Of a DNA stretch of 19,926 bases, positions 13,796-19,926 are shown in pieces. The stretch is from JBBQSN01 sp038213835 (GTDB lineage: Bacteria; Actinomycetota; Actinomycetes; Actinomycetales; CAWJMD01): positions 1 to 19,926 of the forward strand of contig JBBQSN010000053.1 of assembly GCA_038213835.1 (NCBI GenBank). The letters are read 5' to 3'. Made by a program: the position numbers and the translations under genes. A model generated the notes under the pieces. It was not told the DNA's origin. It made no database searches and was given only the letters and a program-made list of their open reading frames with translations. Within the stretch, counting starts at the first letter, position 1; each line of letters opens with the position of its first letter.

Positions 13796-14521
13796 TCAGG
13801 CGTCCAGTACGGACCGCAAGGCCCGGGTCAAGCGACCCGGCGCCTGGACCATGGCGGGGCCGTACCAGGTCAGCGACCGGCCGTCGACGAGCGCGGCCGG
13901 CGCCGCGAAGGCCTCCGGACCGTCGTCGGCTGTGAACAGGTAGGGCTCGTCGGGCAGCACCACGACGTCGAGCGCCGGCAGCTGATCGGGGTCGAACCGC
14001 GGGTAGCGCTCGGGGTCCCAGGCCAGCACGTGGTCGACGCCGAGGCGGGCGAGCACGTCGCCGGCGAAGGTGTCACGGCCGAGCGCCATCCACGGACGCC
14101 GCCAGATGGGCACCACAGCAGTCAGTCGGCGGGTCGGATCGACAGGAAGCGCTGCTTCCCAGGCCTTCTCGGCCTCGTCCAGCCAGGCCGGGCGTACCAG
14201 CTCGCAGGCGGTGAGCACGCGGTCGAGCTCGGTCAGCGCCTGCGGCACGGTGCGCACGTCGGTCACCAGCACCTCGAGCCCGCCGGCTCGCAGCGCGTCC
14301 AGGTCGACCGGACGGTTCTCCTCCTCGTTCGCCAGCACCAGGTCAGGACGCAGGGCCAGGACCGCCTCGACGTCCGGGTTCTTGGTGCCGCGCACCCGCA
14401 CGACGCCGCGCTCGGCGAGGTCGGCCGGGTGCGTGCACCAGTCGGTGCACCCCACCAGCAGCTCGGGCGAGGTGACGGCCACCGCCTCGGTCAGGGACGG
14501 CACCAGGCTCACGACTCTCAC
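13796..14521 (-). CDS. Helical-backbone metal/cobalamin receptor (BtuF/TroA-like) without signal peptide
   Basis: Product of 241 aa with the type III periplasmic-binding-protein fold of BtuF/FhuD/TroA. The first strand is VRVVSLVPSLTEAV (1-14), then LLVGCTDWCTHP, VRGTKNPDVEAVLALRPDLVLANEEENR and GLEVLVTDVRTVPQA, a long connecting helix, and a second lobe with AGDVLARLGVDHVLAW and PDVVVLPDEPYLF-like strands. It starts directly with the first beta strand and has no signal peptide or lipobox, so it looks cytosolic, unlike BtuF. GTG at 14521 has AGGA 7 nt upstream; the open frame to 14632 is unsupported. No ABC transporter genes are adjacent. Ligand could be cobalamin, corrinoid or haem. Genes for B12-dependent IcmF lie two genes upstream on the same strand. 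Confidence 0.8.
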   Translation of the reverse strand: MRVVSLVPSLTEAVAVTSPELLVGCTDWCTHPADLAERGVVRVRGTKNPDVEAVLALRPDLVLANEEENRPVDLDALRAGGLEVLVTDVRTVPQALTELDRVLTACELVRPAWLDEAEKAWEAALPVDPTRRLTAVVPIWRRPWMALGRDTFAGDVLARLGVDHVLAWDPERYPRFDPDQLPALDVVVLPDEPYLFTADDGPEAFAAPAALVDGRSLTWYGPAMVQAPGRLTRALRSVLDA

Positions 14522-14643
14522 CGGGCGATCCTGCCAGCCGGACGGGTCACGAGCGCACGGCGTCCAGTCGGCTCCTGCATCTGCGTGGCATCCTGCCGGT
14601 CGAGGGGCACCCGACGACGGCACGCCGTGCACCAGGACCGCTC

Positions 14644-15945
14644 CTACTGGTCCGGCGGCGTGCTCGGGGCGGTGGTCGGCCTTGTCGGGACGACCGGCTC
14701 CTGGCCGTTCAGGGCCGCCAGCTCCTCGGCCACCAGCCGGACCACGAGGTCGTCGAGCGAGAGCTCCTCGTAGTCGGTGGTGGTGATGTCGCTGCCCTCC
14801 CCGGTGGCGGCTCCACCGGCCCCGTAGGACAGGAACACGAACCGCGAGCCGGTGCCGGCGGCGACCTGCCGGAAGACGGCCTCGGCCTGGTCGTCGCTCT
14901 CCGACGACGCGATCGGGAAGATCTTCGCACCGCGGCCGATGGCGTCGACCACGCTGGCCGGGTACGCCTGCTGCACCTGCCGACCCACCTGCGGCGGGGC
15001 GTCGGCGACGAGGAACACCAGCTGGACGGTGTGGGCCGGGTCGCGCCAGCTCGGCTCTGCCAGCGCGTCGGCGAGACCCTCGTCCATCGCCTCCGGGTAG
15101 TCACCACCACCGTCGGCGCGGACGGCATCCAGCGCCGAGCGGAACGCCGCGAGGTCGCCCGTGAGGTCGTAGGTCGAGGTGACGAACTCGTCGCCCTCGT
15201 CCCTGTACAGGGACATGCCGAACCGGGCGTCGGGGCTCCCCTCCAGCTCCGCCACGCGGCCGGCGACCGAGTCGATGGTCTGCTTCAGCCGGTCGATCTC
15301 GTCACCCATCGAGCCGGTCGAGTCCAGCAGGAACATCACGTCGACCGCCATCGGCCCCTGCCTGCCCCCGGACCTGTTCGCGGTCATGGTCACCTCGTCG
15401 CCCGCTGCGGCAGAGGCGGTCTCACCGGCGGCGGTGAGCTCGAAGCCGTCGGCGCCGGCCTGGCCGTACAGGCCCGGCCAGAACCGCGCGGTGCCGTCGG
15501 CGGTGGTGCGCAGCGAGCCGACCACCTCTCCCCCGGCCCGGACCTCGATCACCTCGCCCGGCAGCGGCAGCCCGTCGCTGCCGACCACCCGCACCAGCAC
15601 CCGTCCGGCGGCGTCGAAGTCGCGGGTGACGACGCCCGCGCTGCTGATCCGGTCGAGGTACTCCAGGAACCCGGCGTAGTCGGCGTTGTCGTCGACGCTG
15701 CCGGCCCGCAGTCCCTCCACGGGCGGGGCGGGGGCGATCTCACCGGATCCGGTTGCCCGGTCGGCTGCGACCCCCGGTGCCGCGACCCCGGACTCGGCCA
15801 TCTCGTCGCCACCGGCACCGCCGCCCGCCTCCCAGGACGGCTCCCCGCCGATCCAGCCCGCGCTGGCGGGCTCCTCGGTCCCGCCGCACCCGGCGGCGAA
15901 CAGCGCCACGCCCAACGCCCCCACCCACAGCACCTGCTTGCGCAT
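14644..15945 (-). CDS. VWA-domain lipoprotein
   Basis: Product of 433 aa. Signal peptide ends in the lipobox FAAGC with the lipidated cysteine at residue 20, so the mature protein is anchored outside the membrane. A low-complexity Gly/Ala/Glu linker (21-75) follows, then an Ig-like/carboxypeptidase-regulatory-like beta domain (about 113-190), and a von Willebrand A domain (about 200-370) with intact MIDAS DSTGSM (208-213) and the later GGGDYPEAMDEGL (279-291). A Pro/Thr tail ends the protein. Start ATG at 15945 has AGGGG at a good distance; the ATG at 15966 does not. Likely a metal-dependent adhesin-like or partner-binding surface protein; a client of the nearby MoxR module is conceivable but unproven. 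Confidence 0.86.
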   Translation of the reverse strand: MRKQVLWVGALGVALFAAGCGGTEEPASAGWIGGEPSWEAGGGAGGDEMAESGVAAPGVAADRATGSGEIAPAPPVEGLRAGSVDDNADYAGFLEYLDRISSAGVVTRDFDAAGRVLVRVVGSDGLPLPGEVIEVRAGGEVVGSLRTTADGTARFWPGLYGQAGADGFELTAAGETASAAAGDEVTMTANRSGGRQGPMAVDVMFLLDSTGSMGDEIDRLKQTIDSVAGRVAELEGSPDARFGMSLYRDEGDEFVTSTYDLTGDLAAFRSALDAVRADGGGDYPEAMDEGLADALAEPSWRDPAHTVQLVFLVADAPPQVGRQVQQAYPASVVDAIGRGAKIFPIASSESDDQAEAVFRQVAAGTGSRFVFLSYGAGGAATGEGSDITTTDYEELSLDDLVVRLVAEELAALNGQEPVVPTRPTTAPSTPPDQ

Positions 15946-16007
15946 CCCAGCCCCTGTCCACGGCACCTCGTCATTGCGGGTCGGATGCGCGGGGGACGCG
16001 ACTGGTT

Positions 16008-16031
16008 CCCGATCGGCTCGTCACGATCGGG
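16008..16031 (-). terminator. Hairpin downstream of icmF
   Basis: CCCGATCG (16008-16015) and CGATCGGG (16024-16031) form a perfect 8-bp stem with an 8-nt loop, starting about 20 nt past the icmF stop. There is no U-tract, which is common for actinobacterial terminators. It separates icmF from the VWA lipoprotein gene. Confidence 0.5.
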
Positions 16032-16050
16032 TCGCGGGGCTGATCGGAGG

Positions 16051-19000
16051 TCAGACCGAGCGCCGGTACTGCCCGCCCACCTCGAAGAACGCCTCCGTGA
16101 CCTGGCCCAGGGAGCAGACCCGCGCGGCGTCCATGAGCACCCCGAACAGGTTCTCGCCCGTCGTGGCCGCCTCGCGCAGCCGCACCAGGGCCTGCTCGGC
16201 CACGTCGTGGTGCCGGGTGGTGAAGCCGGCGAGCCGGTCGAGCTGCGACTGCTTCTCGGCCTCGGTTCCGCGGGCCAGCTCGATCTCGTGCGGCTCCGCG
16301 GACGGGTGCGGGTCCAGGAAGGTGTTGACGCCGACCAGCGGCAGGGACCCGTCGTGCTTGCGCTGCTCGTAGAGCATCGACTCGTCCTGGATGCGACCGC
16401 GCTGGTAGCCGGTCTCCATCGCACCGAGCACGCCACCGCGCTCGGTGATCCGGTCGAACTCGGCGAGCACGGCCTCCTCGACCAGGTCGGTGAGCTCCTC
16501 CACGACGTACGAGCCCTGGAGCGGGTTCTCGTTGAGCGACAGGCCCCACTCGCGGTTGATGATCATCTGGATCGCCAGCGCACGCCGCACCGAGTGGTCG
16601 GTGGGGGTGGTGACGGCCTCGTCGTAGGCGTTGGTGTGCAGCGAGTTCGCGTTGTCGTAGATCGCGCAGAGCGCCTGCAGCGTCGTGCGGATGTCGTTGA
16701 AGTCCATCTCCTGCGCGTGCAGAGAACGACCCGAGGTCTGCACGTGGTACTTCAGCTTCTGCGACCTGTCGTTGGCGCCGTAGCGGTCCCTCATCGCCAC
16801 CGCCCAGATCCGGCGGGCCACCCGTCCGATCACGGTGTACTCGGCGTCCATGCCGTTGGAGAAGAAGAACGACAGGTTCGGCGCGAAGTCGTCGATCGCC
16901 ATCCCGCGCGCCAGGTAGGACTCGACGTAGGTGAACCCGTTGGCCAGCGTGAACGCGAGCTGGCTGATGGGGTTCGCCCCGGCCTCGGCGATGTGGTACC
17001 CGCTGATCGAGACCGAGTAGAAGTTGCGCACCTGCTCCTGGATGAACCACTCCTGGATGTCGGCCATCATCCGCAGCGAGAACTCGGTGGAGAAGATGCA
17101 GGTGTTCTGGCCCTGGTCCTCCTTGAGGATGTCGGCCTGGACCGTGCCGCGCACCGTGGCGAGGGTGCGCGCCCGCACCACTGCCTTCTCCTCGTCGGTC
17201 GGCGCGCGTCCTTCTGCGGCGACGAACTTCGTCAGCTCGGCGTCGATCGCCGCGTTCAGGAAGAAGGCCAGGATGGTCGGCGCCGGGCCGTTGATCGTCA
17301 TCGAGACCGAGGTGGTCGGCGAGGTGAGGTCGAAGCCGTCGTAGAGCGCCTTCATGTCGTCGAGGGTGGCGATCGAGACGCCGGACGTGCCGACCTTGCC
17401 GTAGATGTCGGGACGGGTGCCGGGGTCGAACCCGTACAGCGTCACCGAGTCGAACGCGGTCGAGAGCCGGGTCGCCTCGCTGTCGCCGGACAGGTACTGG
17501 AATCGGCGGTTGGTGCGGAACGCGTCGCCCTCGCCGGCGAACATCCGGGCCGGGTCCTCACCCTCCCGCTTGAACGCGAAGACGCCTGCGGTGTAGGGGA
17601 AGTGGCCCGCGAGGTTCTCCGAGCGCAGGAAGCGGACGATCTCGCCGTCCTCAGTCGTACGCGGCAGCGCCACGCGCCGCACCGGGTTGCCCGACAGGGT
17701 CAGCCGCTGCAGCGTGGTGCGGATCTCGCGCTGGCGCACGGTGACCACGAGCTCCTCGCCCGCGTAGTCGCGCACCGTCTCCGGCCACCCCTGCAGCAGC
17801 GCACGGGTCGAGACGTCGACCGCTGCCTCGGCCGCGGCGAGCACGCCGTCGAGCCCGCCGCGATCGGCGCCGGCCTCGTCGAGAGCTGTTCCGGCGGAAC
17901 GCAGCTGGCAGGCGCGGCGAGCGGCGCGCACTTGCTCGTCGGTCGTGCGGTGGTACCCGCGCACCGCCTCGCTGATGTCAGAGAGGTACCGCACCCGTGC
18001 GGGCGGGATGACCGGGTGCGTGCTGGTCGAGACCTTGCCCTCGACCGCCGGCAGCTGCCCGTCGTCGAGCCGCAGGCCGTGGCCGACCAGCTCGTCGCGG
18101 ACGAAGCGGTACAGGGCCGTGACCCCGTCGTCGTTGAAGGTGGCGGCGGACGTCCCGAACACGGGCATCTCGTCCGGTCCGGAGCCGAAGGCCTCCCGGT
18201 TGCGCACCAGCTGCCGGGCGACGTCGCGCCGGGCGTCCTCGGCGCCACGCCGCTCGAACTTGTTGATTGCCACGGCGTCGGCGAAGTCGAGCATGTCGAT
18301 CTTCTCGAGCTGGGACGAGGCGCCGTACTCCGGCGTCATGACGTAGAGCGCGGTGTCGCAGAACGGCACGATCGCAGCGTCGCCCTGGCCGATGCCGGGG
18401 GTCTCGACGACCACGAGGTCGACGCCCGAGGCCCTCAACACGGCCACGACGTCGTCGAGGTGCTCGGGCAGCCCGCCCGTGGCGCCGCGGGTGGCCATCG
18501 AGCGGAAGAAGACCGAGGCGGCACCGTCCCCCGTGATCGAGTTCATCCGGATCCGGTCGCCGAGCAGCGCGCCACCACCGCGGCGGCGAGTGGGGTCGAC
18601 CGCCAGCACGGCGATCCGGACCTTGCCGCCCTGGTCGAGACGGAACCGACGCAGCAGCTCGTCGGTGAGCGAGGACTTGCCCGACCCGCCGGTGCCCGTG
18701 ATGCCCAGCACAGGCACGTCACGAGCGACCCCGTCCACGAGCGTCCTGGCCTGGTCGGGCAGCGCACCGACCTCGGCCATCGTCAGCGCCCGGGCGAGGG
18801 TGAGGCGGTCGCCGGTGAGCAGCCCGTCCCAGGACGCCGGCGGCTGCTCGGCCAGTGCGGTGTCGCAGCCGGCCACCATCGTGTTGACCATCGCGGCGAG
18901 CCCGAGCCGCTGGCCGTCCTCGGGCGAGAAGATGCGCACACCGTGCGCGCGCAGCCGGGCGATCTCGGCGGGCACGATCACGCCCCCACCCCCGCCGTAC

Positions 19001-19290
19001 ACCTGGACGTGCCCCGCGCCGCGCTCGGACAGCAGGTCGACGAGGTACTCGAAGTACTCCACGTGCCCACCCTGGTACGACGAGATCGCCACGCCCTGCA
19101 CGTCCTCGCAGATCGCGGCGTCGACCACCTCGTCGACCGAGCGGTTGTGACCGAGGTGCACCACCTCGGCCCCCTGGCTCTGCAGGATCCGCCGCATGAT
19201 GTTGATCGAGGCGTCGTGGCCGTCGAACAGCGCGGCGGCGGTGAGGAACCGCACCGGGTTCACCGGGACGTGCAGGTCGGGCGTGCTCAT
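16051..19290 (-). CDS. icmF: Fused isobutyryl-CoA mutase with G-protein chaperone (IcmF)
   Basis: Product of 1079 aa, the full IcmF length. An N-terminal B12-binding Rossmann domain (about 11-140) has the cobalt-ligand histidine H25 in DGHDASI and a QVYGGGGGVIVP glycine run. A MeaB/MeaI-type P-loop GTPase follows (about 190-400), with Walker A GTGGSGKSS (199-207), DPTRRRGGGALLGDR, ETPGIGQGD and NKFERRGAEDA. The mutase TIM barrel (about 560-1079) has PYTAGVFAFKREGEDPARMFAGEGDAF and SMTINGPAP. It interconverts isobutyryl-CoA and n-butyryl-CoA with adenosylcobalamin, in valine and short-chain acyl-CoA metabolism; the G domain loads and protects the cofactor. Some family members act better on isovaleryl/pivalyl-CoA, which cannot be decided here. 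ATG with GGAG 6 nt upstream. A perfect palindrome upstream suggests repressor control. Confidence 0.96.
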   Translation of the reverse strand: MSTPDLHVPVNPVRFLTAAALFDGHDASINIMRRILQSQGAEVVHLGHNRSVDEVVDAAICEDVQGVAISSYQGGHVEYFEYLVDLLSERGAGHVQVYGGGGGVIVPAEIARLRAHGVRIFSPEDGQRLGLAAMVNTMVAGCDTALAEQPPASWDGLLTGDRLTLARALTMAEVGALPDQARTLVDGVARDVPVLGITGTGGSGKSSLTDELLRRFRLDQGGKVRIAVLAVDPTRRRGGGALLGDRIRMNSITGDGAASVFFRSMATRGATGGLPEHLDDVVAVLRASGVDLVVVETPGIGQGDAAIVPFCDTALYVMTPEYGASSQLEKIDMLDFADAVAINKFERRGAEDARRDVARQLVRNREAFGSGPDEMPVFGTSAATFNDDGVTALYRFVRDELVGHGLRLDDGQLPAVEGKVSTSTHPVIPPARVRYLSDISEAVRGYHRTTDEQVRAARRACQLRSAGTALDEAGADRGGLDGVLAAAEAAVDVSTRALLQGWPETVRDYAGEELVVTVRQREIRTTLQRLTLSGNPVRRVALPRTTEDGEIVRFLRSENLAGHFPYTAGVFAFKREGEDPARMFAGEGDAFRTNRRFQYLSGDSEATRLSTAFDSVTLYGFDPGTRPDIYGKVGTSGVSIATLDDMKALYDGFDLTSPTTSVSMTINGPAPTILAFFLNAAIDAELTKFVAAEGRAPTDEEKAVVRARTLATVRGTVQADILKEDQGQNTCIFSTEFSLRMMADIQEWFIQEQVRNFYSVSISGYHIAEAGANPISQLAFTLANGFTYVESYLARGMAIDDFAPNLSFFFSNGMDAEYTVIGRVARRIWAVAMRDRYGANDRSQKLKYHVQTSGRSLHAQEMDFNDIRTTLQALCAIYDNANSLHTNAYDEAVTTPTDHSVRRALAIQMIINREWGLSLNENPLQGSYVVEELTDLVEEAVLAEFDRITERGGVLGAMETGYQRGRIQDESMLYEQRKHDGSLPLVGVNTFLDPHPSAEPHEIELARGTEAEKQSQLDRLAGFTTRHHDVAEQALVRLREAATTGENLFGVLMDAARVCSLGQVTEAFFEVGGQYRRSV

Positions 19291-19311
19291 GACGGACTCC
19301 GCTCAGCAACT

Positions 19312-19327
19312 ACTAGGACGTCCTAGT
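19312..19327. promoter_or_regulatory. 16-bp perfect palindromic operator upstream of icmF
   Basis: ACTAGGACGTCCTAGT is its own reverse complement over all 16 bases. It sits 22 bp before the icmF start, in the 66-bp gap to the upstream small gene, where promoter elements should be. Size, symmetry and location fit a TetR-family operator for an acyl-CoA-responsive repressor. No regulator gene is in the window. It is AT-richer than its surroundings. Confidence 0.72.
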
Positions 19328-19356
19328 GAATCACGCCGGCACCGCACCACAAGGGG

Positions 19357-19491
19357 TCAGCGCTTGCGGGACTCGGCCACCTGGTCGTGGCTGTTCGAGC
19401 CGGAGGTCTTCGACTTCTTGTCCGCCCGCTTCTCCTTCAGGGACTTGCCGGACTTCTTCGAGCTGGTGCTGCGCGGGGACTTGTCGGACAT
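19357..19491 (-). CDS. 44-aa lysine/serine-rich basic protein
   Basis: Starts MSDKSPRSTSSKK and ends QVAESRKR, with ten lysines, four arginines and many serines; no membrane segment, probably disordered. ATG at 19491 has GGAG with a 6-nt spacer, and the reading frame is clean to TGA. Function unknown; a nucleic-acid-associated peptide is possible from composition only. It lies 66 bp upstream of icmF on the same strand, with the palindromic operator between them. Confidence 0.68.
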   Translation of the reverse strand: MSDKSPRSTSSKKSGKSLKEKRADKKSKTSGSNSHDQVAESRKR

Positions 19492-19554
19492 CGTGTGCTC
19501 CAACGCCTGACGGGGCTCAGAGGCCACCGTGCGACGCCCTGCCCACGGTAGTCC

Positions 19555-19843
19555 TCACGGCGGCGCCGCGGTCGTCCCCGCGAGCTCGCGCTCGGCCCGG
19601 TCGGCCTCCTCCTGCGCCACGCGGGCCGCCTCGGGCGTGACCACGCGCAGCGAGAAGAGCCGGTCGACGACGACGACCGCGACCGCCCCGGTAGAACACC
19701 GGCTCCAGCCCGACCGCCGCGCCGACCAGGCCACCGACTACCGCCCCCACGGGGTCGAGCCCGCGACCCACGAACCGTCCCGCCGCCTGCACCCGGCCCA
19801 TCAGCTGGTCCGGCACCATCGGCTGACCCCTGTCACCGGACAC
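19555..19843 (-). pseudogene. Remnant of an MFS transporter C-terminus, 5'-truncated and frameshifted
   Basis: The first frame (from about 19819) reads MVPDQLMGRVQAAGRF, then GAVVGGLVGAAVGLEPVFYR, the loop and helix typical of the C-terminal half of MFS exporters. Near 19686-19690 the frame is lost. The continuation, AVAVVVVDRLFSLRVVTPEA followed by a charged helical tail, is in the frame ending at the TGA at 19555-19557. One extra base in the CGGGG run restores a single reading. The N-terminal two thirds of a transporter are missing because the VOC gene ends directly upstream. Either a decayed fragment or, for the frameshift alone, a sequencing error; the truncation is real regardless. Confidence 0.65.
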
Positions 19844-19926
19844 TCACTGGACGCAGAACAGGTTGCCCTCCGGGTCGGCCATCGTGGTGTGGAAGCCGCC
19901 CGGCTCGTCGACCCGGTAGCACTCGG
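19844..19926 (-). CDS. VOC-family (glyoxalase-like) protein, 3' end only
   Basis: The last 26 codons are visible; the gene enters from beyond the right edge. The C-terminus reads VDEPGGFHTTMADPEGNLFC and then VQ. DPEGNLFC is the final beta strand of vicinal-oxygen-chelate/bleomycin-resistance-like proteins, whose glutamate often ligates metal. Substrate cannot be assigned from this piece. Confidence 0.75.
   Translation of the reverse strand, partial: ECYRVDEPGGFHTTMADPEGNLFCVQ

Noticed and set aside
15031..19326. A 1431-codon plus-strand open frame opposite icmF and the VWA lipoprotein
   Set aside because: It is antisense to clearly conserved genes. Composition (V/R/H/D-rich, no domains) is typical of frames mirrored from high-GC codon use.
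1..19926. CRISPR array, tRNA/rRNA, insertion sequence, prophage or restriction-modification genes
   Set aside because: No regularly spaced repeats, tRNA cloverleaf signatures, transposase/integrase motifs or phage structural genes were recognised.

Overview
The window is very GC-rich, with strongly G/C-ending codons and frequent GTG starts. It carries actinobacterial hallmarks: a FilP-like coiled-coil protein, a Ruc/FmdB zinc-ribbon protein with a CIRCE operator, leaderless-looking promoters and a moxR-DUF58-VWA operon. It looks like an ordinary chromosomal segment of an actinomycete, probably Nocardioides or a relative; the genus is inference. It is almost fully coding: no gap exceeds about 220 bp, and I see no rRNA, tRNA, CRISPR, transposase or prophage genes.

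Left part (1-7770). 5-formyltetrahydrofolate cyclo-ligase (+) runs tail-to-tail into a penicillin-acylase-family Ntn hydrolase (-). The acylase is divergent from a CPA1-type K+/H+ antiporter with a TrkA-C domain (+). A near-perfect CIRCE element then precedes ruc, the homologue of the mycobacterial redox-regulated chaperone Rv0991c. MTA phosphorylase (mtnP) follows, coupled at a 1-nt gap to an anchored SAF-domain protein, and then mscL.

Middle (7797-13690). Reading leftwards, moxR (AAA+), DUF58 and a membrane VWA gene are tightly packed and end in a small acidic ORF. This MoxR module is divergent, across 73 bp, from a membrane protein whose cytoplasmic part resembles the N-lobe of an actinobacterial Ser/Thr kinase but lacks the glycine loop, the ATP lysine and the whole C-lobe. 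Its outer part has four cysteines. Next comes a FilP/DivIVA-like coiled-coil cytoskeletal protein. The neighbourhood fits cell-envelope assembly and morphology.

Right part (13740-19926). A convergent intergenic region holds three CACGTG palindromes. Then, all on the minus strand, come a signal-less BtuF/TroA-like metal or cobalamin receptor, a VWA lipoprotein, icmF (fused B12-dependent isobutyryl-CoA mutase with its G-protein chaperone) under a perfect 16-bp palindromic operator, a 44-aa lysine-rich protein, a frameshifted MFS remnant and the 3' end of a VOC-family gene.

Strongest leads: the kinase-N-lobe-like membrane protein facing the MoxR operon; the CIRCE-ruc unit; the 16-bp icmF operator; a 21-bp exact repeat shared by two intergenic regions; and the CACGTG cluster. 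I found no clearly new multi-gene defence or mobile system.
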